NCBI RefSeq assembly: GCF_030866745.1
Contig: NZ_CP133016.1
Coordinates: forward strand, 1,240,001 to 1,304,000
Origin: Sphingomonas flavescens
GTDB lineage: Bacteria; Pseudomonadota; Alphaproteobacteria; Sphingomonadales; Sphingomonadaceae
Direction of reading: 5' to 3'
DNA: 64,000 bases
Both the position numbers and the translations under genes were made by a program. Within the stretch, counting starts at the first letter, position 1. Every line of letters starts with the position of its first letter. The notes beneath the pieces are model-generated. The model ran no database searches. It worked only from the letters and a program-made list of their open reading frames with translations, and had not been told where the DNA came from. Of the stretch, positions 51,645 through 60,398 are shown one piece after another.

Positions 51645-53516
51645 TCACTGGCATGCCAGGCACTCGTCGTAGTCGGTGCTCGACGGGAGCTGGATTTCCT
51701 TGAGCTCAGGGGTGTTGTCGGCCTCGACCCCACCCGCGAAGCCGGCGCGCTGCACCGACTTGGAGCGGAGATAGTAGAGCGACTTGATGCCCAGCTCCCA
51801 CGCGCGGAAGTGGAGCATCATCAGGTCCCACTTGTCGACGTCGGCGGGGATGAACAGGTTCAGCGAGGTCGCCTGGTCGATGTAGGGCGTGCGGTCGGCC
51901 GCAAGCTCGATCAGCCAGCGCTGGTCGATCTCGAACGACGTTTTGAACACGTCCTTTTCCTCGGGCGTCAGGAAGTCGAGGTGCTGGACCGAGCCGCCCT
52001 GCTCCAGGATCGAATTCCATACCTTGTCGCTGTCCTTGGACTTCGAAGCGAGCAGCTTTTCGAGATACGGGTTCTTGATCGAGAAGGAGCCCGACAGCGT
52101 CTTGTGCGTGTAGATGTTGGCCGGGATCGGCTCGATGCAGGCTGAGGTGCCGCCGGCGATGATCGAGATCGACGCGGTCGGCGCAATCGCCATCTTGCAG
52201 CTGAAGCGTTCCATCACGCCCATGTCGGCGGCGTCGGGGCACGGTCCGCGCTCTTTCGCCAGCATCATCGACGCCTGGTCGACCTGAGCGCGGATGTGCT
52301 TGAAGATCTTGAGGTTCCAGCTCTTGGCCATCGCCCCTTCGAACGGCAGGCCGCGCGCCTGCAGGAAGGAGTGGAAGCCCATCACGCCGAGGCCGACACT
52401 GCGCTCTCGCTCCGCGCTATATTTGGCGCGCGCCATCTCGTCCGGCGCGCGGGCGATGTAATCGCTCAGCACGTTGTCCAGGAAACGCATGATGTCTTCG
52501 ATGAACTGCTTGTCGCCGTTCCACTCGTCCCAGGTTTCGAGGTTGAGCGAGCTCAGGCAGCAGACCGCGGTGCGATCCGCGCCAAGATGGTCGCGGCCGG
52601 TCGGCAGCGTGATTTCCGAGCAGAGGTTCGAGGTCGAGACCTTGAGGCCGAGGTCGCGGTGATGCTTGGGCATCGACCGGTTCACCTGGTCGATGAAGAT
52701 GATGTACGGCTCGCCCGTCGCGAGGCGGGTTTCGACCAGCTTCTGGAACAGCGAGCGCGCGTCCACCTTGCCGCGGACGCTGCCGTCCTTGGGCGACTTG
52801 AGCTCGAACTCCGAACCGTCGCGAACGGCTTCCATGAACTCGTCGGTGACCAGCACGCCGTGGTGCAGGTTGAGCGCCTTGCGGTTGAAGTCGCCGCTGG
52901 GTTTGCGGATCTCGAGGAACTCCTCGATCTCCGGGTGGGCGATGTCGAGATAGACGGCAGCCGAGCCGCGGCGGAGCGACCCCTGGCTGATCGCCAGCGT
53001 CAGGCTGTCCATCACGCGGACGAACGGAATGATGCCGCTGGTCTTGCCGTTCAGCCCGACGGGCTCACCGATGCCGCGCACCCGACCCCAATAGGTGCCG
53101 ATGCCGCCGCCTTTGGAGGCGAGCCAGACGTTCTCGTTCCAGATTTCAGTGATCGCCTGCAGGCTGTCGTCCACGCTGTTGAGATAGCAGCTGATCGGCA
53201 GGCCGCGGCCGGTGCCGCCGTTGGACAGCACGGGCGTCGCGGGCATGAACCACAGGCGCGAGATGTAGTCGTAGACGCGCTGGGCGTGATCGGCATCGTC
53301 GGCGTAGGCCGCGGCGACGCGCGCGAACAGGTCCTGATAATTCTCGCCCGGGAGCAGGTAACGGTCGACCAAAGTGTCCTTGCCGAACTCGGTCAGCAAA
53401 GCGTCGCGCTTGTCGTCGGTGGTGACGGCAAACTTGGGCGCATGGACGGACTTCGATCCGCTGGCGGTGGTCGAAACGTCGTCGCTCGTTACTTCTGAGC
53501 CGGTCGAGAAATCCAT
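51645..53516 (-). CDS. nrdA: Ribonucleotide reductase subunit alpha without ATP-cone
   Basis: Class I RNR large subunit, 623 residues. Active-site cysteines: C110 (GRGLPISC) paired with C319 or C320 (AVCC), and the radical thiyl site N297-C299-E301 (NLCSE). The C-terminal tail ends DYDECLACQ, the redox pair that reloads electrons. The usual N-terminal ATP-cone (about 90 residues) is missing: residues 1-40 are Ser/Thr-rich linker, so the activity-control site for dATP is absent. It is separated from nrdB by seven genes. Tandem NrdR-like boxes lie about 190 bp upstream. Confidence 0.95.
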   Translation of the reverse strand: MDFSTGSEVTSDDVSTTASGSKSVHAPKFAVTTDDKRDALLTEFGKDTLVDRYLLPGENYQDLFARVAAAYADDADHAQRVYDYISRLWFMPATPVLSNGGTGRGLPISCYLNSVDDSLQAITEIWNENVWLASKGGGIGTYWGRVRGIGEPVGLNGKTSGIIPFVRVMDSLTLAISQGSLRRGSAAVYLDIAHPEIEEFLEIRKPSGDFNRKALNLHHGVLVTDEFMEAVRDGSEFELKSPKDGSVRGKVDARSLFQKLVETRLATGEPYIIFIDQVNRSMPKHHRDLGLKVSTSNLCSEITLPTGRDHLGADRTAVCCLSSLNLETWDEWNGDKQFIEDIMRFLDNVLSDYIARAPDEMARAKYSAERERSVGLGVMGFHSFLQARGLPFEGAMAKSWNLKIFKHIRAQVDQASMMLAKERGPCPDAADMGVMERFSCKMAIAPTASISIIAGGTSACIEPIPANIYTHKTLSGSFSIKNPYLEKLLASKSKDSDKVWNSILEQGGSVQHLDFLTPEEKDVFKTSFEIDQRWLIELAADRTPYIDQATSLNLFIPADVDKWDLMMLHFRAWELGIKSLYYLRSKSVQRAGFAGGVEADNTPELKEIQLPSSTDYDECLACQ

Positions 53517-53704
53517 CGCGCTACCCCGTCCTTAATCGGCCAAGGCGTAATCGCCGAGAACCGTTTGTTCCTGACTTGTTCGACTCGGAGCCATCGCGGC
53601 ACCCTAGCCGTTTTCGCGCCTTCAGGGGACCTTTGCACACCCGCCGCCTGTGGAAAGCGGGGACGACCGCGTCTCCCTCCGGAATATAGGGATTCCCGAG
53701 CGAA

Positions 53705-53751
53705 ACACTAGTGGTTGAGTACTCCCCCTCGACCGCTACTAGCTATAGTGC
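53705..53751 (-). promoter_or_regulatory. Tandem NrdR-like boxes upstream of nrdA
   Basis: The 387-bp gap 53517-53903 (nrdA and M28 genes divergent) has no gene. It contains two 16-bp sites resembling the NrdR consensus ACACWATATATWGTGT: ACACTAGTGGTTGAGT at 53705-53720 and CTACTAGCTATAGTGC at 53736-53751. They begin 31 bp apart, three helical turns, the spacing seen in known NrdR-regulated promoters. Each matches about 11-12 of 16 positions, so dATP/ATP-dependent repression by NrdR is a good hypothesis. Confidence 0.6.
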
Positions 53752-53903
53752 CTTAATTGGATTTGGGCGCAAGCCGGTAAATGGCGCATCAACGCAAAAT
53801 CCTGTGGATTTGACGCTACCGCAACGTTGCGCCGCAAGGCGTTCGCACTGGACTTGCGGTAAGCACCGCCGCACAGCATGCCCGGTTCGAAAAAGGGGAT
53901 GCG

Positions 53904-55592
53904 ATGCGCACGAAATTGACCGCCGTCCTGGCCGCATCATTGCCGCTGATGGCCGCATCGCCCCCTGCCCCGAAGGTCGACATGAAGCGCATGTCGGAAA
54001 TCGCGCGCACGCTCGCGTCCGACGAGTTCCAAGGCCGTGCACCGGGGACAGCGGGCGAAGAAAAGACGATCCCCTACCTCATCCAGCAGTTCAAGGCTGC
54101 CGGACTTCAACCAGCGGGCGAAAACGGGGGCTGGACGCAGGAAGTGCCGATGATCCGCACGCAGCTCGGCGCGCCGTCGACGGTCGGCGTCACGCAGACG
54201 GGCGCGACGACGCCGCTGCGCTATCCAGACGACATCTACATGTCGACGGTGCGCGCGACGGAGGCGGTCAAGATCGCCAACGCGCCGATGGTCTTCGTCG
54301 GCTACGGCATCAGCGCGCCAGAGCGCGGCTGGGACGATTTCAAGGGCGTCGACCTGCACGGCAAGGTCGCGGTGATGCTGGTCAACGACCCGGACTTCGA
54401 GGCGACCGCGGGCGAACCGGTCGCAGGAAAGTTCGGCGGCAAGACGATGACCTTCTACGGCCGCTGGGTCTACAAATATGAGGAAGCGGCGCGGCGCGGC
54501 GCAATTGCCGCGCTCGTGGTCCACGATACCGAGGGCGCCGGTTACCCGTGGACCGTGGTGAAAAGCCCGGCCGGTGAAGGCTATAACGTCGTGCTCCCGG
54601 CCGGTGCGCAGCAACCGGTGCTGCTGCAGGGATGGATCCAGCAAAACGTCGCGGCGGACCTGCTGAAGCGCGCCGGTTATGACCTTGCGGCGGTGAAGCG
54701 CCAGGCGCGGACGGCGGCGTTCAAGCCAATCGATCTAAAGGCGACGCTGACGGTCGACGCGCCGGTGAAGCTGACGCGGCTGACCAGTCACAACGTGCTC
54801 GGCAAGCTGACGGGCAGCAAATACCCCGACGAGACGATCAGCTACGGCGGGCATTGGGACGCGTACGGCATCGGCCCCGCGGATGCGCAGGGCCGGACGA
54901 TCAAGCCGGGCGCAGCCGACGATGCGCTGGGCCTTGCGGCGATGATCGAGAATGCGCGGCTGTTCGCGGCGGGACCGCGGCCGCAGCGAACCTTGGTCTT
55001 CGCGGCCTGGACCGCTGAAGAGCGCGGGTTGTTGGGCTCCGAATATTACGCGCAGCACCCGCTGTTCCCCATGGACAAGATGGTCGCCAACCTGACCTTC
55101 GACACGCTGCAGTGGAATGGGCCGGTCAAGGACGCAGTGGTCGTCGGTCAGGGCCAGAGCGAGATGGAAGATTATCTTGCCGCCGCAGCCAAGGCGCAGG
55201 GACGGTACGTGACGCCGGAGAATCATCCGGAACGCGGTTTATTCTACCGCGCGGACCATTTCTCCTTCGCCAAGCGCGGGGTGCCGGTCCTGCTCGATAT
55301 GGCGCTGGCCGGGGCCTACGACATGGTCGACGGCGGGCGCCCAGCCGGCGAGAAGTGGCTCACTAGCTTCACGTCCAACTGCTATCACCAGACGTGCGAC
55401 GCCTGGTCGCCGAGCTGGGACCTGCGCGGCGCTGCGCAGGAAGCGGACATGTTCTTCGCGATCGGTAACAGGCTGGCGAACAGCCGCGCCTGGCCGCAAT
55501 GGCGGCCGACCTCGGAGTTCGCGAAGGTGCGGGCGCAAAGCAGCGGGGCGCGCAGCAGTGCTTCATCCTCGCGACCGGAGCGCGGCCGCTAG
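53904..55592 (+). CDS. Secreted M28 family metallopeptidase with PA domain
   Basis: A 562-residue exported aminopeptidase-type protein. Signal peptide (KLTAVLAASLPLMAASPP), PA domain (about 125-250) then M28 catalytic core: zinc motifs GGHWDAYGIG, GAADDALGLA, and WTAEERGLLGSE. It starts at ATG 53904 after AAGGGG; an ATG five bases upstream is out of frame. Likely degrades peptides in the periplasm or outside. Two cysteines in TSNCYHQTCDAW may be a disulfide. Confidence 0.9.
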   Translation: MRTKLTAVLAASLPLMAASPPAPKVDMKRMSEIARTLASDEFQGRAPGTAGEEKTIPYLIQQFKAAGLQPAGENGGWTQEVPMIRTQLGAPSTVGVTQTGATTPLRYPDDIYMSTVRATEAVKIANAPMVFVGYGISAPERGWDDFKGVDLHGKVAVMLVNDPDFEATAGEPVAGKFGGKTMTFYGRWVYKYEEAARRGAIAALVVHDTEGAGYPWTVVKSPAGEGYNVVLPAGAQQPVLLQGWIQQNVAADLLKRAGYDLAAVKRQARTAAFKPIDLKATLTVDAPVKLTRLTSHNVLGKLTGSKYPDETISYGGHWDAYGIGPADAQGRTIKPGAADDALGLAAMIENARLFAAGPRPQRTLVFAAWTAEERGLLGSEYYAQHPLFPMDKMVANLTFDTLQWNGPVKDAVVVGQGQSEMEDYLAAAAKAQGRYVTPENHPERGLFYRADHFSFAKRGVPVLLDMALAGAYDMVDGGRPAGEKWLTSFTSNCYHQTCDAWSPSWDLRGAAQEADMFFAIGNRLANSRAWPQWRPTSEFAKVRAQSSGARSSASSSRPERGR

Positions 55593-55647
55593 GCCCATCG
55601 CCCAAGTTACGCTATCAGCCGCCTGGTCTTGTCGCAGGGGGTTGGCG

Positions 55648-56409
55648 ATGGATTTCGACACCGCGATGCTGCTCGCGCTGCCCGCGAGCCTGCTATTGTT
55701 CATGGCCTTCGAAGCACTCGTGCCATCGGGCCGCGAGATGCCGGAGATTCGCCGCTGGCGACTGATCGGACTTGCCGGTTTCGCGCTGACTCTGGTCGTC
55801 TTCGTCGGCGCACCGCTGCTGATCGTGCCTCACTTGCCGCCGATGGCCATCATCGACCTCAACACGTGGGGGAACTGGGCCGCCCTCCCCGTCTGGGTGC
55901 TCACGACATTCTTCGGTTACTGGGCGCACCGTACCATGCATTATTTTGACCTGCTGTGGCGCGCCGGGCATCAGCTGCACCACGGGGTCGCCCGGGTCGA
56001 CATTGCGTCCGCGATGATCTTCCACCCTTTCGATAGTCTGGTCCAAGGCGTGCTGTGCGGCCTGTTGGCCGCGGGCCTGACCAATTCGACCGCGCACGCG
56101 GCCGCCTGGGCCGGGCTGTGGGGGTTTTGCGTGGCGCTCTATCAGCACTGGAACGTGCGGACGCCCGCGTGGACCGGCTGGTTTATCCAGCGGCCGGAAG
56201 CCCATCTGCTGCATCACGAACGTGACGTGCACGCGCGCAATTTCGGCGACATGCCGCTGTGGGACCGGCTGTTCGGAACCTATGGCGAGCCAGTCCAGCG
56301 TACCGTCGAACTGGGCTTCGAGCCTGAGCGGGCGCGGCGGTGGGTGGCGATGCTGGCGATGGTCGATGTCAATAAAATCGAGAAGATGGACGGCAGGATC
56401 CGGCTTTAG
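55648..56409 (+). CDS. Sterol desaturase/fatty acid hydroxylase family protein
   Basis: A 253-residue membrane-bound di-iron oxygenase-type protein. Histidine clusters match the family: AHRTMH, HQLHHG and EAHLLHHERD (HxxxH, HxxHH, HxxHH). Four or more hydrophobic helices. Substrate unknown; hydroxylated carotenoids, lipids or hopanoids are possible, none testable here. ATG 55648 follows GGGGG; the longer frame from 55558 adds a non-conserved start. Confidence 0.88.
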   Translation: MDFDTAMLLALPASLLLFMAFEALVPSGREMPEIRRWRLIGLAGFALTLVVFVGAPLLIVPHLPPMAIIDLNTWGNWAALPVWVLTTFFGYWAHRTMHYFDLLWRAGHQLHHGVARVDIASAMIFHPFDSLVQGVLCGLLAAGLTNSTAHAAAWAGLWGFCVALYQHWNVRTPAWTGWFIQRPEAHLLHHERDVHARNFGDMPLWDRLFGTYGEPVQRTVELGFEPERARRWVAMLAMVDVNKIEKMDGRIRL

Positions 56410-56410
56410 T

Positions 56411-56713
56411 CTAGCGCGGGTTACCCGGCAGAATTGAACCGATCTCGTCCAGCGAAAGCTGGCGGTAGAATTTCAGCTGCGCTTCGTTGTCCTTGACTGA
56501 GACCACACGGACGGCGGCGAACAAAGGTCCGCGGCGCAAGATGGCATCGCACTCCGGCGGCACCGTTCGTGCGCCGATGACATGAGCGCTCGTCTTCGAA
56601 ATGTCGCGAAGGGTGACGCGTACCGTGTTGATCGGCGTCAGCAGCTCACATGAGATGAGCACGCGCGTCGGCTTGGGCTTGCCGGTTCCGCTGATTTCCG
56701 CCGGGACCGTCAT
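56411..56713 (-). CDS. PilZ-like domain protein, degenerate
   Basis: A 100-residue protein with a PilZ-like beta-barrel (RVLISCELLTPINTVRVTL, then RDISKTSAHVIGA), but the RxxxR motif needed for c-di-GMP binding is not seen and the DxSxxG is DISKTS. It may be a degenerate effector. ATG 56713 has no clear ribosome-binding site. Convergent with the desaturase gene, divergent from the next PilZ gene. Confidence 0.6.
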   Translation of the reverse strand: MTVPAEISGTGKPKPTRVLISCELLTPINTVRVTLRDISKTSAHVIGARTVPPECDAILRRGPLFAAVRVVSVKDNEAQLKFYRQLSLDEIGSILPGNPR

Positions 56714-56918
56714 GCGGACCGCGCTTTGAAAACCTGAACCATCGTTGACCCCCCGATGCCGCCGATTGGTTCGGGTCTGGGTATCAAAAGTTGATAAAGT
56801 CCAAACTTCCCTGCGCCGACGCCAGTCCGCGTTCGGATTTGGGACAAGCAGGACTCGCGGGAAGCGCGGGCGGAGTGCCTTTGATAAGGACGTTACCGGA
56901 CATTCAAGGGGCAAACTG

Positions 56919-57170
56919 ATGACCGCAAAGACCTTCATTCGACGCGCCGACCGCAAGCACGTGAGCGACATGCGCGGCTTCGCCATGTCGGCATCCCGCG
57001 ATAGCGACGTGACCGTCGCCGACCTTTCCTACGGCGGCTGCAAGCTCATCTCGAACGACCGCTTCGACGAGGGTGAGGTGGTCGAGCTCCGCATCATCAA
57101 GCGCGGCGCCGTCGCTGCCGAAATCCGCTGGGCGGACGAAGGCCGCGCGGGCGTGCGCTTCATCAACTAG
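56919..57170 (+). CDS. PilZ-domain c-di-GMP receptor
   Basis: An 83-residue stand-alone PilZ domain. It has the binding motifs RxxxR (RRADR, residues 8-12) and DxSxxG (DLSYGG), and so should bind cyclic di-GMP. ATG 56919 after GGGGC. The L,D-transpeptidase gene starts 11 bp downstream, so the pair may be one unit and could link c-di-GMP to cell-wall modification. Confidence 0.85.
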   Translation: MTAKTFIRRADRKHVSDMRGFAMSASRDSDVTVADLSYGGCKLISNDRFDEGEVVELRIIKRGAVAAEIRWADEGRAGVRFIN

Positions 57171-57180
57171 GCTGAAAGCG

Positions 57181-57822
57181 TTGCCGCGATGGCGATCCTT
57201 CGGGCGACTGATCGGCGGGGCCGCCTTCTTCCTGCTCGGCGGGACGACGGCGGCAACTTTATCGGTGGCACGCCAGCCTGCTCATCCGGCGGCTGCGAGA
57301 GCGGTCGATGCCGCGACCCCATCCGCAAACCGGATCGAGGTCAGTCCCGCCGCCATGCGCCAGGCGCTTGCCGCAGGCCAGATCGACCGGCCAGTCAAGT
57401 CGGTCCTGCAAGTCCCCGCGCGCATGCAATATGGCGACTTCAAGTGGGACGACGCCGGCGTTCCTGCCGGTCCGCTGTGGATCCGCGTCGACACGCGCGC
57501 GCAGCTTATCTCCGTGTTTCGCGCCGGCCATGAGATCGGCACCGCGGTCATTCTTTATGGCGCGGATGGGCTCGAGACCCCGGCCGGCAAATTCCCGATT
57601 CTGGCGAAGCTCAAGGACCACCATTCGGCGACCTATGACGCGCCGATGCCTTACACCCTGCGCCTGACCAAGGACGGCGTTGCGATTCACGCCAGCGACG
57701 TCCGCTGGGGGCTCGCCACTCACGGCTGCGTGGGTGTGCCCGAGGGCTTCGCCAAGCAGCTCTTTGCCGCAGCCTCGGTCGGCGACGAGGTTTTCGTCGT
57801 CGGCAACCCCAAGCGGGCGTAA
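57181..57822 (+). CDS. YkuD-type L,D-transpeptidase
   Basis: A 213-residue exported or membrane-anchored protein that cross-links peptidoglycan or attaches protein to it. The start is uncertain: TTG 57181 gives LPRWRSFGRLIGGAAFFLLG with a signal-anchor; no ATG is nearby. The YkuD domain runs about 100-210 with the active site HASDVRWGLATHGCVGVPEG containing the catalytic Cys. Coupled to the PilZ gene before it. Confidence 0.85.
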   Translation: MPRWRSFGRLIGGAAFFLLGGTTAATLSVARQPAHPAAARAVDAATPSANRIEVSPAAMRQALAAGQIDRPVKSVLQVPARMQYGDFKWDDAGVPAGPLWIRVDTRAQLISVFRAGHEIGTAVILYGADGLETPAGKFPILAKLKDHHSATYDAPMPYTLRLTKDGVAIHASDVRWGLATHGCVGVPEGFAKQLFAAASVGDEVFVVGNPKRA

Positions 57823-57869
57823 CCTTTCACTTTCGATCCATGGTCCGGCCGCGCGGCGGCGGTGCTAGA

Positions 57870-58556
57870 TCAGGCCAGCTTGTGTTGGCGCGCTTTGGTC
57901 CGCCGCACGCGCCAGCCCATGAGGCCGAAGCCGAGGAGCATCATGGCCCAGGTGCTCGGTTCGGGCACGGCGGCGACGGGAGTCTTCGTTTCCTCAGGCC
58001 GGTAGATAATTGGCGGACCGCCGGGCGAACCGCCGCCACCACCGATGCCGCCGGGGGATCCGCCGGGAGAACCGCCCGGGCCCACGATCGGTGGGCCGCC
58101 GCCCGGCGCGGCCGGTGGCGCGACAAAATCGGCGAGCTGCGGCGCCGGACCGGCAATCGCAACCGGCGGCACGATGGCCGCATCAGCCCCAACCGGCCCC
58201 GTTGGCATCAAGACCTTGGCGAGTTCGCTGGTCGAGGGCCCGGCCGGCCTTTCGCGGGTACGCACCTTGGCAAGTGCGTGCTGGATTTTCTTGTGCTTGG
58301 TCTGCGCGCCGGCGACCCGTTCCCCTGGCGAACGCTGGTCGAGCAACTGGGTCAGGCTCTGGGCCTGCTGAACCGCCGCGGCCACCGCGTCGCTGCCGGT
58401 CACGCCGACCAATGAAAGAAAGGCGCCGCTGCCGGCCAGCGCAATCGCACAGGCTCCAGCCACCAGCCGGAGCTTGCGGCGCTGCATTGCTGCGCGCGCC
58501 GCACGCGAGCGGCGAACCGCCCTGGCGATGTCCCGTCGTGCAAGCGCGTTTTCCAT
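57870..58556 (-). CDS. PEPxxWA-CTERM sorting-domain protein
   Basis: A 228-residue exported protein. The last 28 residues form a PEP-CTERM signal (VPEPSTWAMMLLGFGLMGWR then a basic tail) recognised by an exosortase, usually tied to exopolysaccharide and biofilm. The N-terminus is atypical: an Arg-rich stretch before a hydrophobic segment (LVAGACAIALAGSGAFLSLV) that may act as anchor. The middle is low-complexity Pro/Gly. Convergent with the L,D-transpeptidase gene. Confidence 0.8.
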   Translation of the reverse strand: MENALARRDIARAVRRSRAARAAMQRRKLRLVAGACAIALAGSGAFLSLVGVTGSDAVAAAVQQAQSLTQLLDQRSPGERVAGAQTKHKKIQHALAKVRTRERPAGPSTSELAKVLMPTGPVGADAAIVPPVAIAGPAPQLADFVAPPAAPGGGPPIVGPGGSPGGSPGGIGGGGGSPGGPPIIYRPEETKTPVAAVPEPSTWAMMLLGFGLMGWRVRRTKARQHKLA

Positions 58557-58693
58557 GACCGGATAGAGCAGGCAAAGCGCGGCCCGCTACAAGGTTAACA
58601 AACGGATTGCCTCAATTCGGGGCAGTTAGTTCCGTCGCCTTGCTTCGAATCGCGTCGGCAGCGAGCAACGCGATGGCAAAAGGGGCAATGGGC

Positions 58694-59020
58694 ATGAAGA
58701 GCCTGGGGATTGTGACAGCTTTGAGTGTCGGGGTGACGGCTTTGGCGCCGAGTGCGCAGTCGCACGCCCCCGATGGCTTGAACACCAGCCGGAGCGTCCA
58801 GAGTTTCACCGATTGCTTCACCGCCGCGCAGGACCGCCAGGAGGCGGCATGGGCTTTCGCGCCGAGCAAGCATGGCGGGACCTTTTCCAACCTTGGCGCG
58901 GCGGGAGTCGCCAAGCCTTATTTCATCGTGATCAGCGACCGCGGCAACCGCCGCACCATCATCCTCGAAAACGTCAAAGCGGGAACGCCCGCCGCCATGG
59001 GAGTGAGCCAATGCGCCTGA
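58694..59020 (+). CDS. Small exported hypothetical protein
   Basis: A 108-residue exported protein with signal peptide (KSLGIVTALSVGVTALAPSAQ). Mature part has two Cys (TDCFTAA and SQCA) that may pair. No family recognised. ATG 58694 has a GGGGC site 8 bp upstream. Stop overlaps the next gene start by about 10 bp, suggesting coupling. Confidence 0.7.
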   Translation: MKSLGIVTALSVGVTALAPSAQSHAPDGLNTSRSVQSFTDCFTAAQDRQEAAWAFAPSKHGGTFSNLGAAGVAKPYFIVISDRGNRRTIILENVKAGTPAAMGVSQCA

Positions 59021-59451
59021 ACAATCAGCAGACCCAAAGCCGCCGCCGCCGCATCGCCGCCGCCGCCCGCGCCGCCCTGACTTCGGACATGGCGAAGACG
59101 ACTTATGCTACCGCACCCACGCCGTCAGAGGTTGCCGCAAGTCCGGTCGAGCAGGAGCGCCGCGGCCTGCCGCGCGTCAGCACCGACAGCGAGATCATCG
59201 TCCGGCGGATCGGTGGATTCAATTTCGAGGTCGCACTGCACGACGTGTCAGCGCACGGCTGTCAGGTCGAATTGATCGAAGCATGCGAAAGCGGTGACGC
59301 GATCATCGCGCGTTTCCCGCAACTCGAGCCGCTCGGCTCACGAGTTTGCTGGACGCGCGGGACGACCACCGGCATCGAGTTCCAGACCAAGATTCATCCT
59401 GCGGTGTTCGACCATTTGCTGGGCCGGCTGAACGTCGCGAAGGCCGCATAA
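59011..59451 (+). CDS. PilZ-domain protein with basic N-terminal region
   Basis: A 146-residue protein. A basic N-terminus (QSRRRRIAAAARAALT) precedes a PilZ domain with RxxxR (RRGLPR, residues 52-56) and DxSxxG (DVSAHG), so c-di-GMP binding is likely. ATG 59011 follows GGAGTG. Third PilZ-type gene in 3 kb. Confidence 0.82.
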   Translation: MRLNNQQTQSRRRRIAAAARAALTSDMAKTTYATAPTPSEVAASPVEQERRGLPRVSTDSEIIVRRIGGFNFEVALHDVSAHGCQVELIEACESGDAIIARFPQLEPLGSRVCWTRGTTTGIEFQTKIHPAVFDHLLGRLNVAKAA

Positions 59452-59536
59452 AGAAGGCAGGTGGAATGCGGTGCGCGAATCGCGCGCGCCGCATTAACCT
59501 CTGGACGCGCGCACCGACGTGCCGCAGTCCGATGCG

Positions 59537-60331
59537 ATGCGCTTTCCGAAACCCTTTGTCGCGATCCTGATCCTGACGTGCAGCACCGCCGCCCGGGCCG
59601 ACGACGATTCGATCTGCGCCGATCGTCCGGGCAAGGCGACCAGCCCCTGCACGGTTCCGGCAGGTCACTGGCAGATGGAAAGCGGGCTGGCCGACTGGTC
59701 CTTGCAGCGGTCGGACCGCCAGCGACAGACGGTGCTGACGCTGGGCGAGACGGCAATCAAATATGGCCTGTCTAACAGCACCGATGTCGCCATCGACATC
59801 ACGCCATTCGTCCGTGTCGCCACCCGGGACCATGGGTCGCGCAGCAGCGCCGAAGGCGTCGGCGATCTTTCGTTTCAGCTCAAGCATCGGCTGACGGACG
59901 ACAAGGCGGCGGTGCAGGTGTCCATCCTGCCGATCGTCACTGCACCCATCGCGAAAAAGGATATTGGCGCGGACGCGTGGCAATTCGCGCTGCTGGTGCC
60001 CGTGAGTGCGGACATCGGACAATCGCCATTCAGCATCGGCCTGACTCCGGAAGTGGACTGGGTCGCCGATGCCGACGGGCGCGGCCGCCATGTTGCAATG
60101 GCGCAGGTCGCGAGCCTGGGGTGGAAAGCGACCGACAAACTCAACCTGTCGGCCGAACTTTGGGGCCAGTGGGATTGGGACCCGGCGGGGACCACACGGC
60201 AGGTATCCGTCGACGGTTCGATCGCTTACCTTGCAAGCAAGAGACTGCAGCTGGATGCAGGCGCCAATGTCGGCCTCAATCGCAACACGCCGGACCTCGA
60301 ACTTTACGGCGGATTCTCCCTGCGCTTTTAA
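59537..60331 (+). CDS. Outer-membrane transporter-like beta-barrel protein
   Basis: A 264-residue exported protein: signal peptide (FPKPFVAILILTCSTAARA), then about ten amphipathic beta-strand repeats (STDVAIDITPFVRVATRD, LNLSAELWGQWDWDP, LQLDAGANVGLNR) ending in GGFSLRF with a terminal Phe, as outer-membrane barrels do. It resembles the phenol-MetA-type porin family. Substrate unknown. ATG 59537 is preferred over GTG 59519. Confidence 0.75.
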   Translation: MRFPKPFVAILILTCSTAARADDDSICADRPGKATSPCTVPAGHWQMESGLADWSLQRSDRQRQTVLTLGETAIKYGLSNSTDVAIDITPFVRVATRDHGSRSSAEGVGDLSFQLKHRLTDDKAAVQVSILPIVTAPIAKKDIGADAWQFALLVPVSADIGQSPFSIGLTPEVDWVADADGRGRHVAMAQVASLGWKATDKLNLSAELWGQWDWDPAGTTRQVSVDGSIAYLASKRLQLDAGANVGLNRNTPDLELYGGFSLRF

Positions 60332-60398
60332 AGTCGCCTGAAATCAGATGCTTGACTTGTGGCGTCCGGCGAGGAAGCTTCGACGCAGGGGGTGTCTC

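Noticed and set aside
53800..53820. TGTGGATTT near the nrdA/M28 gap as a DnaA box
   Set aside because: Two mismatches to the consensus and no second box, so not supported.
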